Shown: positions 25,741-35,496, counted from the first letter of the stretch. The stretch is DNA of 64,000 bases from Agrococcus sediminis (GCF_007923295.1 NZ_VOIR01000016.1:62001-126000); one strand, 5' to 3'. The notes: generated by a model from the letters alone, not told the origin. Numbers and translations: made by a program.

Positions 25741-27168
25741 CTATTCCGCGCGGTCGCCGGCCCGCGCGAGCAGCAGCGCCTCCGCGCCGATCGCGCGCCG
25801 CAGCACGCCGAGGTGCTGCGACTCGTTGGGGCTGTGCGCCATCGTGCCCGGGTCCTCGACGCCCGTCACCAGGATCTGCGCGCCGGGGAACTGCGCGACG
25901 AGGTCGGCGATGAACGGGATGGAGCCGCCGATGCCGGTCTCGACCGCCTCCGCGCCCCACGCATCCGCCATCGCCCGCTTGGCCTCGGTCGCGCCCCAGC
26001 CGCTCGCGTCGACGAGGAAAGGGTCTCCGAGGTCGATGCTGTCGAGCTCGATGTGCGCGCCGAACGGGGCGTGCGCGCGCAGGTGGCGCTCGATCGCCGC
26101 GAAGGCGTCGGCGGCCGACTGGCCGGGCGCGATGCGCGTCGAGAGGCGGAACCGCATCGTCGGGAGGATGGTGTTGGATGCGTCGGGCACGCTGGGCGCG
26201 TCGACCCCGGTGATCGTCGCCGACGGCTTGGCCCAGAGGCGCGCCAGCAGCGGGCCGGTGCCGACGAGCTGCACGCCGTCGAGCAGCGCCGCCTCGGCGC
26301 GCAGGTGCTCCTCCGACTGCTCGGGGACGTCGAGGTCGGCCTCGGTGAGGCCCTCGATGGCGACCGAGCCGTCGTCGTGCCAGAGGGTCGCGGCGAGCTT
26401 CGAGAACGCCATCATCGCGTCGGGCACCGCGCCGCCGACCATGCCGGAGTGGCTCGCGTGGCCGAGCGTCGTGATGCGCACGTTGAGCGCGACGTTGCCG
26501 CGGAGCGCCACGGTGAGCGACGGCACCTCGGTCGACCAGTTGTCGCTGTCGGCCACGACGATCACGTCGGCCTCGAGCGCCTCGGCGTGCTGCTCGAGGA
26601 AGCGCTGGAAGGAGCGCGAGCCGTGCTCCTCCTCCCCCTCGATGAACAGCGCGAGGCCCACCTCGGGCTCGACGACCTCGGCGAGCGCGCGGATCGCGGC
26701 GATGTGCGCGATGACGCCCGCCTTGTCGTCGGAGGCGCCGCGGCCGTGGAGGCGCCCGTCGATCTCGGTCGGCTCGAACGGCGGCGTGCGCCACAGGGCC
26801 TCGTCGCCCCAGGGCTGCACGTCGTGGTGGGCGTAGAGCAGGATCGACGGGCGGCCGGCGCGGGCGGGTCGGGTCGCGAGCACCGCCGGCTGGCCGAGCT
26901 CGTCGGTGTCGCCGATCGGGGCGCGCTCGATCGAGACGCGCTCGAACACGCCCGTCCCCTCCGCGAGGGCGGCCACCGCCTCCGCGCTCGCCTGCACGTG
27001 CGCCGCGTCGTAGGCGTCCCACGACACGCTCGGGATGCGCACGAGCGCCTTCAGGTCGTCGACGGCGCGGTCGAAGCCGGCATGGACGGCGGCGAGGACG
27101 GCCCGGTCGCGCTCGGAGAGCTCGGCGCCCGGGCGCGCGGGGAGGGAGTCAGCGGGGGAAGCAGTCAT
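25741..27168 (-). CDS. M20-family dipeptidase
   Basis: Zinc metallopeptidase of 475 residues. Metal-binding segments in order: YAHHDVQPWG, GRGASDDKAG with the bridging aspartate, EGEEEHGS with the catalytic and ligand glutamates, and ADSDNWS; a dimerisation (lid) domain spans about 200-360. It resembles cytosolic Xaa-His/beta-Ala dipeptidases that recycle peptides. ATG at 27168 lies seven bases after TAGGAT (27181-27176), so the mRNA may be leaderless. Divergent from the DUF3043 gene. Confidence 0.92.
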   Translation of the reverse strand: MTASPADSLPARPGAELSERDRAVLAAVHAGFDRAVDDLKALVRIPSVSWDAYDAAHVQASAEAVAALAEGTGVFERVSIERAPIGDTDELGQPAVLATRPARAGRPSILLYAHHDVQPWGDEALWRTPPFEPTEIDGRLHGRGASDDKAGVIAHIAAIRALAEVVEPEVGLALFIEGEEEHGSRSFQRFLEQHAEALEADVIVVADSDNWSTEVPSLTVALRGNVALNVRITTLGHASHSGMVGGAVPDAMMAFSKLAATLWHDDGSVAIEGLTEADLDVPEQSEEHLRAEAALLDGVQLVGTGPLLARLWAKPSATITGVDAPSVPDASNTILPTMRFRLSTRIAPGQSAADAFAAIERHLRAHAPFGAHIELDSIDLGDPFLVDASGWGATEAKRAMADAWGAEAVETGIGGSIPFIADLVAQFPGAQILVTGVEDPGTMAHSPNESQHLGVLRRAIGAEALLLARAGDRAE

Positions 27169-27175
27169 GCGCACG

Positions 27176-27181
27176 ATCCTA
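27176..27181 (-). promoter_or_regulatory. -10 element of a probable leaderless M20 peptidase transcript
   Basis: TAGGAT on the minus strand, seven bases, then ATG at 27168. Confidence 0.5.
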
Positions 27182-27206
27182 GGCGTCGGCGGGAGGGCGG
27201 CGGCGG

Positions 27207-27212
27207 TAGGAT
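27207..27212 (+). promoter_or_regulatory. -10 element of the DUF3043 gene
   Basis: TAGGAT 36 bases before the GTG at 27248, followed by a leader with AGAAGGA. It is back to back with the M20 promoter, only 25 bases apart. Confidence 0.5.
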
Positions 27213-27247
27213 GGGTCGATCCAGCCCCCAGCGAGAAGGACCTCCAC

Positions 27248-27805
27248 GTGCCGCTGTTCAGCCGCTCCGACGCCAGCAAGCAGCCCCAGCCGGGGACCGA
27301 GGTGCGTCGCACGCCGAAGCAGTCGGAGCAGGTCGCCCGCAACCGCCGCCCCCTCGTCCCCGAGGACCGCAAGGAGGCGCGGCGCCAGGTGCAGGAGAAG
27401 ATGCGCAGCGAGCGCGAGAAGGCTCGCCGCGGCTTCGAGTCCGGCGACGAGAAGTACCTGCCGGCGCGCGACAAGGGTCCGGTGCGGCGCTACGTGCGCG
27501 ACTGGGTCGACGCCCGCCTCTCGATCGGCACCGCCGCGATGCCGATGATGATCGTCGTGCTCGTCATGACGTTCGTCAACGACCCGCAGTGGCGCCTCAT
27601 CGCCAACCTCGTGCTGTGGGGCTTCGTCGCCGTCGTCGTGCTCGACTCGGTCGTGATGGCGTGGCAGCTGCGTCGCGCGCTGCGCGCGAAGTTCGGCGAG
27701 AAGGACGCGAAGGGCCACGGCTGGTACGCCACCATGCGCGCCGTGCAGCTGCCGTTCATGCGCATGCCGAAGCCCAAGACCAAGCTCTTCCAGCAGCCGG
27801 AGTGA
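27248..27805 (+). CDS. DUF3043-family membrane protein
   Basis: A 185-residue actinobacterial protein of unknown function. A highly charged N-terminal half (about 1-85, with RRPLVPEDRKEARRQ and EKYLPARDKGPVRRYVRD) precedes two membrane helices at about 98-115 and 120-142, and a basic C-terminal tail. The YLPARDKGPVRRYVRDWVD block is the family hallmark. GTG at 27248 with AGAAGGA upstream. Widely kept near cytochrome oxidase and erpA genes in Actinobacteria, but the context does not reveal its role. Confidence 0.88.
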   Translation: MPLFSRSDASKQPQPGTEVRRTPKQSEQVARNRRPLVPEDRKEARRQVQEKMRSEREKARRGFESGDEKYLPARDKGPVRRYVRDWVDARLSIGTAAMPMMIVVLVMTFVNDPQWRLIANLVLWGFVAVVVLDSVVMAWQLRRALRAKFGEKDAKGHGWYATMRAVQLPFMRMPKPKTKLFQQPE

Positions 27806-27859
27806 GCGCTGCGGCGCGAGCCGCCGCCTCACCCCTGCGCGCGAGCGGGAGCGCGAGCG

Positions 27860-28879
27860 CTACGTCGCGAGCAGCCCCGCGTTGATCTCGCGCGCCCAGC
27901 CCGGCCCGCGGTAGATGAAGCCGGTGTAGCCCTGCACGAGCGCGGCGCCGGCGTCGAGCCGCTCGCGCACCTGCGCGGCGGTCTCCACGCCGCCGACCGA
28001 GATCACGTCGACGCCAGCGGGCAGCGCCGCGCGCAGCAGGCGCAGCACCGCGAGCGACCGCGCGGCCACCGGCGGGCCCGACAGCCCGCCCGCGCCTGCG
28101 CGCGCCACCGCATCCGCATCGCTCACGAGACCGTCGCGCCGGATGGTGGTGTTCGTGGCGATGACGCCCGCGAGCGCCAGGCGCTCGGCGAGCGCGGCGA
28201 TGCCCTCGACCTGCTCGTCGTCGAGGTCGGGCGCGATCTTCACGAGCACCGGCACGTCGCCGGCCTCGGCGCGGATCGCCGCGAGCAGCGGCTCGAGCAC
28301 GCGCGTCTCCTGCAGGCCGCGCAGGCCGGGCGTGTTCGGGGAGGAGACGTTGACGGCCAAGTAGTCGGCGACCGGTGCGAGCAGGCGCGCCGAGTGCAGG
28401 TAGTCGCGCTCGACCGCGGCGGTGTCGTCGGCGTCGACCACGCGGCTCTTGCCGATGTTGACGCCGATCACGGGGCGCGAGCGCGCCTCGCGGGCGACGG
28501 CGATGCGCTCGGCGGCGACCGCCGCTCCCTGGTTGTTGAAGCCCATCCGGTTGATGAGCGCTCGGTCGTCGACGAGCCGGAACAGGCGCGGCCGGTCGTT
28601 GCCCGGCTGCGGGCGCGCCGTGATCGTGCCCACCTCGACGTGGCCGAAGCCGAGCGCGCCGAGGCCCGCGATCATCGTCGCGTCCTTGTCGAAGCCGGCC
28701 GCGATGCCGAACGGCGTCGGCAGCTCGCGGCCGAGGGCGCGGGTGCGGAGCGCCGGGTCGGTGCGCACACCGGGGTGCGCGAGCCCGATCGCCCGGATGG
28801 CGGCCGCGCCGAGGTGGTGCGCCCGCTCGGGGTCGACGTGGCGGAAGCCGTGCCGGAAGAGCTGGTCGTACGCGGTCAT
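27860..28879 (-). CDS. pyrD: Dihydroorotate dehydrogenase, class 2 (quinone-linked)
   Basis: Oxidises dihydroorotate to orotate at the membrane in pyrimidine synthesis. The 339-residue protein has the class 2 N-terminal helix ([18 protein letters not shown]), the FMN/substrate segment [21 protein letters not shown] with the catalytic serine, TNTTI, and GGVETAAQ for the phosphate of FMN; the [11 protein letters not shown] end is typical. It overlaps nrdR by four bases (ATGA), so it is co-translated with it. Convergent with the DUF3043 gene. Confidence 0.95.
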   Translation of the reverse strand: MTAYDQLFRHGFRHVDPERAHHLGAAAIRAIGLAHPGVRTDPALRTRALGRELPTPFGIAAGFDKDATMIAGLGALGFGHVEVGTITARPQPGNDRPRLFRLVDDRALINRMGFNNQGAAVAAERIAVAREARSRPVIGVNIGKSRVVDADDTAAVERDYLHSARLLAPVADYLAVNVSSPNTPGLRGLQETRVLEPLLAAIRAEAGDVPVLVKIAPDLDDEQVEGIAALAERLALAGVIATNTTIRRDGLVSDADAVARAGAGGLSGPPVAARSLAVLRLLRAALPAGVDVISVGGVETAAQVRERLDAGAALVQGYTGFIYRGPGWAREINAGLLAT

Positions 28880-29352
28880 CGCTCCTCCTCCGCGTCGACG
28901 GCGTGCGCCTGATCCTCGCGCAGGGCCCGGATGGCGGCCTCGAAGTCGTCGAGCGAGTCGAAGGCGTTGTAGACGCTCGCGAACCGCAGGTAGGCCACCT
29001 CGTCGAGCTCGCGCAGCGGCGGCAGCACCGCGAGGCCGATCTCGTTCGCGTCGATCTGGCTCGCGCCGGTCGCGCGGATCGTCTCCTCGACCGCCTGCGC
29101 GACGCCGGCGAGGTCGGCGTCGGTGACGGGCCGGCCGCGCACGGCCTTCCGGACGCCCTCGATGACCTTCTCGCGGCGGAACGGCTCGAGCACGCCGGAG
29201 CGCTTCACGACCGACAGGCTCGCCGTCTCGGTGGTGGTGAAGCGGCGGCCGCACTCGGTGCACTGGCGCCGGCGGCGGATGGAGGTGCCGTCGTCGCTCG
29301 TGCGGGAGTCGACGACGCGGGAGTCGGGGTTGCGGCAGAAGGGGCAGTGCAT
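28876..29352 (-). CDS. nrdR: Transcriptional repressor NrdR
   Basis: Represses ribonucleotide reductase genes in response to ATP/dATP. The 158-residue protein has the zinc ribbon (Cys3, Cys6, Cys31, Cys34) followed by an ATP-cone domain (about 48-140, [19 protein letters not shown]). It sits between hisD and pyrD, overlapping hisD by one base and pyrD by four, so it is translated as part of a biosynthetic operon rather than with nrd genes, none of which is in this window. ATG at 29352. Confidence 0.96.
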   Translation of the reverse strand: MHCPFCRNPDSRVVDSRTSDDGTSIRRRRQCTECGRRFTTTETASLSVVKRSGVLEPFRREKVIEGVRKAVRGRPVTDADLAGVAQAVEETIRATGASQIDANEIGLAVLPPLRELDEVAYLRFASVYNAFDSLDDFEAAIRALREDQAHAVDAEEER

Positions 29353-30665
29353 CAGGCCTCCCCCGCCTCGAAGCGCGCCTCGATGGCCTCGCCGTGCGCG
29401 GGCAGGCCCTCGGCGGCGGCGAGCGCGACCACGTCGGCCCGCACCGCGGCGAGCGCCGCGCGGTCGTAGCGCACGACCTGCTGGGGGCGGAGGAACGTCG
29501 CGGCCCCGAGGCCGGCGACGCGCCGCGCCTGGCCGCCGGTCGGCAGCACGTGGTTGGAGCCGGCGGCGTAGTCGCCGAGGCTGACCGGCGTGTGCGCGCC
29601 GAGGAAGATCGCTCCGGCGTGGCGGATGCGTGCGAGCACGGCGTCGTCGTCGGCCGTCATGATCTCGAGGTGCTCGGGCGCGTACGCGTCGCTCACCCGC
29701 GCGGCGGCGTCCAGGTCGGCGACGAGCACGATCGCCGACTGCTCGCCCGCGAGCGAGGCGCCGACGCGGGCGCTCGCCGCCGTGGCGGCGGCGCGGCGCG
29801 CGACGGCCTCGTCGACGCGGTCGGCGAGCGCGGCGTCGTCGGTGACGAGCACGGCGCTCGCGAGCTCGTCGTGCTCGGCCTGGCTGACGAGATCGGCGGC
29901 GATGAGCTCGGCGTCGGCGGTGCCGTCGGCGATCACGAGGATCTCGGTGGGCCCAGCCTCCGAGTCGACGCGGACGCTGCCGGCGACCGCGCGCTTGGCC
30001 GCGGCGACGAAGACGTTGCCGGGGCCCGTGACGACGTCGACGGGTGCGAGCCCGATGCCGGGCACGCCGTGGGCGAAGGCGCCGACCGCGCCGGCGCCGC
30101 CCATCGCGTAGACCTCGTCGACGCCGAGCAGCGCGCACGCGGCGAGGATGGTCGGGTGCGGCAGCCCGTCGTGCTCGGCCTGCGCGGGGCTCGCGACGGC
30201 GATCGAGCGGACGCCGGCGGCCTGCGCGGCGACCACGTTCATGACGACGCTCGACGGGTAGACGGCCTTGCCGCCGGGCACGTACAGGCCGACGCGGTCG
30301 ACGGGCTGCCAGCGCAGCTCGACCGCGGCGCCCGGCGCGGGCTCGACGGCGGTCGGCGGCGGCACCTGCGCGGCGGAGCCGATCCGCACGCGCTCGATCG
30401 CGGTCTCGAGCGCCGCGCGCACCGCCGGGTCGAGCGCGGCGAGCGCCTCCTGGAGCGCGGCCGCGGGCACCCGCAGCTCGGCGGGGCGCACGCCGTCGAA
30501 GCGCTCGGCCTGCGCGGCCAGGGCCTCGGCGCCGCGCTCGCGCACGTCGGCGATGAGCTCCTGGGCGGCCGGCAGCGCGCGATCGACGTCGACGGCGGGT
30601 CGCGGCAGCAGCGCGCGCAGCTCGTGCTCGTCGGGCAGCGTCGTCAGGTCGAGTCGTCGGAGCAT
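29352..30665 (-). CDS. hisD: Histidinol dehydrogenase
   Basis: Catalyses the last two oxidation steps of histidine synthesis with NAD and zinc. The 437-residue protein shows [46 protein letters not shown], the metal-site SQAEHDE and YAPEHLEI, and [18 protein letters not shown] at 30665 is chosen because TACGAT (30678-30673) lies seven bases before it; the alternative ATG at 30674 overlaps that hexamer. First gene of hisD-nrdR-pyrD. No other his gene is nearby. The 20-bp repeat array lies just upstream. Confidence 0.95.
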   Translation of the reverse strand: MLRRLDLTTLPDEHELRALLPRPAVDVDRALPAAQELIADVRERGAEALAAQAERFDGVRPAELRVPAAALQEALAALDPAVRAALETAIERVRIGSAAQVPPPTAVEPAPGAAVELRWQPVDRVGLYVPGGKAVYPSSVVMNVVAAQAAGVRSIAVASPAQAEHDGLPHPTILAACALLGVDEVYAMGGAGAVGAFAHGVPGIGLAPVDVVTGPGNVFVAAAKRAVAGSVRVDSEAGPTEILVIADGTADAELIAADLVSQAEHDELASAVLVTDDAALADRVDEAVARRAAATAASARVGASLAGEQSAIVLVADLDAAARVSDAYAPEHLEIMTADDDAVLARIRHAGAIFLGAHTPVSLGDYAAGSNHVLPTGGQARRVAGLGAATFLRPQQVVRYDRAALAAVRADVVALAAAEGLPAHGEAIEARFEAGEA

Positions 30666-30672
30666 GGCCTCC

Positions 30673-30678
30673 ATCGTA
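30673..30678 (-). promoter_or_regulatory. -10 element of a probable leaderless hisD transcript
   Basis: TACGAT on the minus strand, seven bases, then ATG at 30665. It lies about 60 bp from the edge of the repeat array. Confidence 0.45.
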
Positions 30679-30740
30679 CGGCGACGGCGCCGCGCCCGCC
30701 GCGCCCCGCTCCCCCTCCCCGCGCGCCGCGCGCGGCGATC

Positions 30741-31000
30741 GAGTGGCGCCTCCCAGCATCGAGTGGCGCGGCGCAACATCGAGTGGCGCCTCGCAGCATC
30801 GAGTGGCGCGGCGCAACATCGAGTGGCGCGGCGCAACATCGGATGGCGCCGCACGACATCGAGTGGCGCCGCCTGCGGTCGCCGCCACTCGATCGCGCGA
30901 GCCGCCACTCGATCACGCGAGGCGCCACTCGTTCTCCGGAGGCGCCACTCGTTCTCCGGAGGCGCCACTCGACCGCGGGAGGCGCCGCTCCAAGCGGGCG
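30741..31000. repeat. Thirteen-unit, 20-bp-period repeat array with inversion
   Basis: The 344-bp gap between dnaE and hisD is filled by units of exactly 20 bp. Seven units (30741-30880) start GAGTGGCGCC/G, followed by ten more variable bases, most often GCGCAACATC (three times). Then, with no spacer, six units (30881-31000) carry the reverse complement GGCGCCACTC/GCCGCCACTC; two of these are identical over all 20 bases. The core contains the palindrome GGCGCC. A period of 20 is not a multiple of three and every frame changes meaning, so it is not coding. The two halves could fold on each other. Confidence 0.93.
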
Positions 31001-31009
31001 GCGGGCGGA

Positions 31010-34000
31010 TCAGGCGATCGAGGCGGGGCCCAGCAGCGACTTGATCTCGCCGAAGAGGTCGCTCGAGACGCGCACCCGCTGCGGCAGCGAGAACACCCGC
31101 TCGACCTCCGGCCGCTCGAGCGCCAGGCGCACGTCGGTCGGCCCGGAGTGCCGCTCGAGCAGGCCGCGCAGCTCGCGCATGACCGTCATTGACGCGCGGC
31201 GCTCGGGGATGCGCAGCTCGAGCGGCCGCGTCTCGTCGACCGGCTGGACATCCGGCGTGTCGATGCTGTTCGCGTGCACCGTGAAGCCGTCGTCGCGCGT
31301 GCGCACCCGGCCCCGCACCACGACCACCTGGTCGGGCTGCAGGCTCGTGCGGAACTCCGTGTAGGACTTGCCGAGCACCATCACCTCGAGCTCGCCGCCG
31401 AAGTCCTGCAGCGCGAAGATGCCGTACTGGTTGCCGGAGTTGCGCGCGACGCGGTGCTGCACGCTCGTGATGAGGCCCGCGAGCGTGACGGTGTCGCCGT
31501 CCTCGGCGGTCTCGGCGAGGTCCTGGATCTGATGCGTCGCGTGCTTCGCGAGCTCGAGCTCGAGGCCCGCGAGCGGGTGGTCGGAGACGTACAGGCCGAG
31601 CATCTCGCGCTCGAACGCGAGCTTGTCGCGCTTGCCCCACTCCGGCCGGTCGGGCACCCGGTCGGCGACCGTGTCGAGGTCGTCGAAGATGTCGCCGAAG
31701 AGGTCGACCTGGCCGTTGGCCTCGTTGCGCTTGATCGAGACGGCCGCGTCGACCGCATCCTCGTGGATCTCGAGCATCGCGCGCCGCGTCGCCCCCTGGC
31801 TGTCGAAGGCGCCCGACTTGATGAGCGACTCGACGGTGCGCTTGTTGGCGACGCCGAGCGGCACCTTCTTCAGGAAGTCGTGGAACGACGTGTAGGCGCC
31901 CTCGCGCGTGCGCGCGGCGATGATGCCGTCGACCACGCCCTCGCCGACGTTGCGCACGGCGCCGAGGCCGAAGCGGATGTCGTCGCCGACGGCCGTGAAG
32001 TAGAGCGACGACTCGTTGACGTCGGGCGGCAGCACCGTGATGCCCATCCGCCGGCACTCCGACAGGTAGATCGCCATCTTGTCCTTGGAGTCGCCGACGC
32101 TCGTCAGCAGCGCCGCCATGTACTCGGCCGGGTAGTGGGCCTTCAGGTAGGCGGTCCAGTAGGAGATGACGCCGTAGGCGGCGGAGTGCGCCTTGTTGAA
32201 GGCGTAGTCGGAGAAGGGCAGCAGGATGTCCCACAGCGCCTTGACGGCGGCGGCCGAGTAGCCGCGCTCCCGCATGCCGCCGGAGAACGCCTCGAACTGC
32301 TTGTCGAGCTCGGCCTTCTTCTTCTTGCCCATCGCGCGCCGCAGGATGTCGGCCTGGCCGAGCGTGTAGCCGGCGACCTTCTGCGCGACCGCCATCACCT
32401 GCTCCTGGTAGATGATGAGGCCGTAGCTCTCGTCGAGGATGTCGGCGAGCGGCTCCTCGAGCTCGGGGTGGATGGGCGTGATCGGCTGCAGGCCGTTCTT
32501 GCGCAGCGCGTAGTTGGTGTGCGAGTCGGCGCCCATGGGGCCGGGCCGGTAGAGGGCGATGACGGCCGAGATGTCGCCGAACGAGTCGGGCTTCATGAGG
32601 CGCAGCAGCGAGCGCAGCGGTCCGCCGTCGAGCTGGAAGACGCCGAGCGTGTCGCCGCGGCCGAGCAGCTCGTACGCGCCGCGGTCGTCGAGCGGCAGGG
32701 TCTCGAGGTCGAGCTCCTCGCCGCGGTTGGCGCGGATGTTGTCGAGCGCGTCGGAGACGATCGTGAGGTTGCGCAGCCCCAGGAAGTCCATCTTGATGAG
32801 GCCGAGCGCCTCGCACGCGGGGTAGTCGAACTGCGTGATGATCGCGCCGTCCTGCTCGCGCTTCATGATCGGGATGATGTCGATGAGCGGCTCGGACGAC
32901 ATGATCACGCCCGCCGCGTGCACGCCCCACTGCCGCTTGAGATTCTCGAGCCCGCGGGCGGTCTCGAAGACGGTCTTCGCCTCGGCGTCGGTCTCGATGA
33001 GCGCGCGGAGGTCGCCGGCCTCCTTGTAGCGCTCGTGGGACGAGTCGAAGATGCCCGAGAGCGGGATGTCCTTGCCCATGACCGCGGGCGGCATCGCCTT
33101 CGTGAGCCGCTCGCCCATGCCGAACGGGAAGCCGAGCACGCGGGATGCGTCCTTCAGTGCCTGCTTGGACTTGATCGTGCCGTAGGTGACGATCTGGGCG
33201 ACGCGCTCCGAGCCGTACTTCTCGGTGACGTAGCGGATGACCTCGGGGCGGCGACGGTCGTCGAAGTCGATGTCGAAGTCGGGCATCGAGACGCGGTCGG
33301 GGTTGAGGAAGCGCTCGAAGATGAGGCCGTGCTCGAGCGGGTCGAGGTCGGTGATGCGCATCGCGTAGGCGGCCATGGAGCCGGCGCCGGAGCCGCGGCC
33401 GGGCCCCACGCGGATGCCGTTGTCCTTCGCCCAGTTGATGAAGTCGGCGACGACGAGGAAGTAGCCGGGGAACCCCATGTTCGAGATGACGTCCATCTCG
33501 TAGTTCGCCTGCTGCTGCACGCGCTCGGGGACGCCGCCCGGGTAGCGGCGCTCGAGGCCGACCGCGACCTCGTGGCGGAACCAGGTGTCCTCGGTGTGGC
33601 CCTCGGGCACGGGGTACCGGGGCATGTAGTTGGCCGACTCGTCGAACTCGACCGAGCAGCGCTCGGCGACGAGCAGGGTGTTGTCGCACGCGCCGTCGAG
33701 GTCGCGGAAGAGGTGGCGCATCTCGGCGGCCGACTTCACGTAGTAGCCGCCGCCCTCGAGCCGGAAGCGGTTCGGGTCGTCCATCGTGGAGCCGGACTGC
33801 ACGCACAGCAGCGCCTCGTGGCTCTTGGCGTCGGCGGCGTGCGTGTAGTGCAGGTCGTTGGTGGCCAGCAGCGGCAGTCCGAGCCGCTTGCCGATCTCGA
33901 GCAGCCCGTCGCGCACGCGGCGCTCGATCTCGAGCCCGTGGTCCATGATCTCGAGGAAGTAGCTCTCGGCGCCGAAGAGGTCGCGGTAGCTCGCCGCCGC

Positions 34001-34519
34001 ATCCATCGCGAGGTCGAACTGGCCGAGCCGCAAGCGGGTCTGCACCTCGCCGGAGGGGCAGCCGGTGGTCGCGATGAGGCCCTTCGCGTGCCGCTCGAGC
34101 AGCTCGCGGTCCATGCGCGGCTTGAAGTAGAAGCCCTCCATCGACGCGTAGGAGGAGAGGCGGAAGAGGTTGGCGAGCCCCTCGTTGCTCTCGGCCAGGA
34201 GCGTCATGTGCGTGTACGCGCCGCCGCCCGAGACGTCGTCGCCGGGCGCGGCGTCGCTGCCGCCCCACTTGACGCGCGTCTTGTCGGAGCGGTGGGTGCC
34301 GGGCGTGATGTACGCCTCGGTGCCGATGATGGGCTTGACGCCCTGCGCCTTCGCCGCGCGCCAGAACTCGTAGGCGCCGAACACGTTGCCGTGGTCGGTC
34401 ATCGCGACCGCCGGCATGCCCTCCTGCTGCACGGCCTGCATGAGCTCGGTGATGCGAGCTGCGCCGTCGAGCATGGAGTACTCGGTGTGGACGTGGAGGT
34501 GCGCGAAGGAGTCTGCCAT
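31010..34519 (-). CDS. dnaE: DNA polymerase III subunit alpha
   Basis: Replicative polymerase, 1169 residues, the usual DnaE1 length. The N-terminal PHP domain begins HLHVHTEYSMLDGAA; the polymerase active site has GPGRGSGAGSMAAYAM and PDFDIDFDDRRRPEV with the catalytic aspartates; EQVMAVAQKVAGYTLGQAD and KAHSAAYGVISY mark the fingers; an OB fold (VTLAGLITSVQHR) lies near residues 995-1070. ATG at 34519; TAGGAT at 34534-34529 is a likely -10. The repeat array starts 9 bases past its stop codon. Confidence 0.97.
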   Translation of the reverse strand: MADSFAHLHVHTEYSMLDGAARITELMQAVQQEGMPAVAMTDHGNVFGAYEFWRAAKAQGVKPIIGTEAYITPGTHRSDKTRVKWGGSDAAPGDDVSGGGAYTHMTLLAESNEGLANLFRLSSYASMEGFYFKPRMDRELLERHAKGLIATTGCPSGEVQTRLRLGQFDLAMDAAASYRDLFGAESYFLEIMDHGLEIERRVRDGLLEIGKRLGLPLLATNDLHYTHAADAKSHEALLCVQSGSTMDDPNRFRLEGGGYYVKSAAEMRHLFRDLDGACDNTLLVAERCSVEFDESANYMPRYPVPEGHTEDTWFRHEVAVGLERRYPGGVPERVQQQANYEMDVISNMGFPGYFLVVADFINWAKDNGIRVGPGRGSGAGSMAAYAMRITDLDPLEHGLIFERFLNPDRVSMPDFDIDFDDRRRPEVIRYVTEKYGSERVAQIVTYGTIKSKQALKDASRVLGFPFGMGERLTKAMPPAVMGKDIPLSGIFDSSHERYKEAGDLRALIETDAEAKTVFETARGLENLKRQWGVHAAGVIMSSEPLIDIIPIMKREQDGAIITQFDYPACEALGLIKMDFLGLRNLTIVSDALDNIRANRGEELDLETLPLDDRGAYELLGRGDTLGVFQLDGGPLRSLLRLMKPDSFGDISAVIALYRPGPMGADSHTNYALRKNGLQPITPIHPELEEPLADILDESYGLIIYQEQVMAVAQKVAGYTLGQADILRRAMGKKKKAELDKQFEAFSGGMRERGYSAAAVKALWDILLPFSDYAFNKAHSAAYGVISYWTAYLKAHYPAEYMAALLTSVGDSKDKMAIYLSECRRMGITVLPPDVNESSLYFTAVGDDIRFGLGAVRNVGEGVVDGIIAARTREGAYTSFHDFLKKVPLGVANKRTVESLIKSGAFDSQGATRRAMLEIHEDAVDAAVSIKRNEANGQVDLFGDIFDDLDTVADRVPDRPEWGKRDKLAFEREMLGLYVSDHPLAGLELELAKHATHQIQDLAETAEDGDTVTLAGLITSVQHRVARNSGNQYGIFALQDFGGELEVMVLGKSYTEFRTSLQPDQVVVVRGRVRTRDDGFTVHANSIDTPDVQPVDETRPLELRIPERRASMTVMRELRGLLERHSGPTDVRLALERPEVERVFSLPQRVRVSSDLFGEIKSLLGPASIA

Positions 34520-34528
34520 GGCCCCTCG

Positions 34529-34534
34529 ATCCTA
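34529..34534 (-). promoter_or_regulatory. -10 element upstream of dnaE
   Basis: TAGGAT on the minus strand, nine bases before the dnaE ATG, giving a leader of only about two bases. Confidence 0.45.
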
Positions 34535-34575
34535 CGGGCGGGGGCCCACGCGCCGAGCCGGGCGCGGCGGCAGGA

Positions 34576-35496
34576 TCAGTCCTCGCGGAGGATCTCGAGC
34601 GCCCGCGCGAGGTCGGCCGGGTAGGGCGACTCGAAGACCACCTGCTCGCCGGAGCCCGGGTGCCGGAAGCCGAGCCGCTTCGCGTGCAGCCACTGCCGCT
34701 CGAGGCCGAGCCGGGCGGCGACCGTCGGGTCGGCGCCGTACATGGTGTCGCCGATGCAGGGGTGGCGCCGGGCGGCCATGTGGACGCGGATCTGGTGCGT
34801 GCGCCCCGTCTCGAGGTGCACCTCGAGCAGGCTACCGCCGCGGAACGCCTCGAGCGTCTCGTAGTGGGTGATCGCGTGCTTGCCGCTCGAGACGACGGCG
34901 AACTTCCACTCGCTGCCCGGGTGGCGGCCGATCGGCGCGTCGATCGTGCCCGACAGCGGGTCGGGGTGCCCCTGCACCGCCGCGTGGTAGACCTTCTCGA
35001 CCTCGCGGTCGTGGAACGCCGCCTTCAGGTCGCTGTAGGCGCGCTCGCTCTTCGCGACCACCATCAGGCCGCTCGTGCCGGCGTCGAGCCGGTGCACGAC
35101 GCCCTGCCGCTCGGCGGCCCCGGAGGTGGCGATCTGGAAGCCGGCTGCCGCGAGCGCGCCGACGACCGTCGGGCCCTGCCAGCCCCCGCTCGGGTGCGCG
35201 GCGACGCCGGCGGGCTTGTCGACGACGACGATGTCGGCGTCGTCGTGCACGATGCCGAGGTCGGGCACGGGCGTCGCGACGATGCGGGGCGCCTCGCGAG
35301 GCTGCCAGCGCAGGTCGAGCCACGCGTCGGCGCGCAGGCGGTCGGACTTCCCGAGCGTCGCGCCGTCCTGCTGCGCCCCGCCGTCGTCGAGCATGGTGAC
35401 GACCGCGGTCCGCGAGAGCCCCAGCAGCTTGGCGAGGCCAGCGTCTGCGCGCGTGCCGTCGAGGCCGGGCGGCACCTGCAGGAAGCGCTCCTGCAT
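34576..35496 (-). CDS. RluA-family pseudouridine synthase
   Basis: Converts uridines to pseudouridine, probably in 23S rRNA. The 306-residue protein has an N-terminal S4 RNA-binding domain (about 12-70, [15 protein letters not shown]) and the catalytic [12 protein letters not shown] with its aspartate, followed by [11 protein letters not shown]. RluD is the best guess from length and the S4 domain. It overlaps lspA by one base, as commonly seen for the lspA-rluD pair in bacteria. Confidence 0.93.
   Translation of the reverse strand: MQERFLQVPPGLDGTRADAGLAKLLGLSRTAVVTMLDDGGAQQDGATLGKSDRLRADAWLDLRWQPREAPRIVATPVPDLGIVHDDADIVVVDKPAGVAAHPSGGWQGPTVVGALAAAGFQIATSGAAERQGVVHRLDAGTSGLMVVAKSERAYSDLKAAFHDREVEKVYHAAVQGHPDPLSGTIDAPIGRHPGSEWKFAVVSSGKHAITHYETLEAFRGGSLLEVHLETGRTHQIRVHMAARRHPCIGDTMYGADPTVAARLGLERQWLHAKRLGFRHPGSGEQVVFESPYPADLARALEILRED

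Noticed and set aside
27806-27859. Terminator between the DUF3043 and pyrD genes
   Set aside because: Only a five-base stem (GCGGC/GCCGC) is present, too weak to call in DNA of this composition.
30741-31000. CRISPR array
   Set aside because: Units are only 20 bp with no spacer/repeat split, the variable parts repeat among themselves, half the array is inverted and no cas genes are present.
30743-31364. Protein-coding repeats (open frames with IEWR / SSGA-type peptides)
   Set aside because: The 20-bp period shifts the frame each unit, giving the same peptides in several frames and both strands, and the frames overlap hisD and dnaE antisense. High GC keeps them open.
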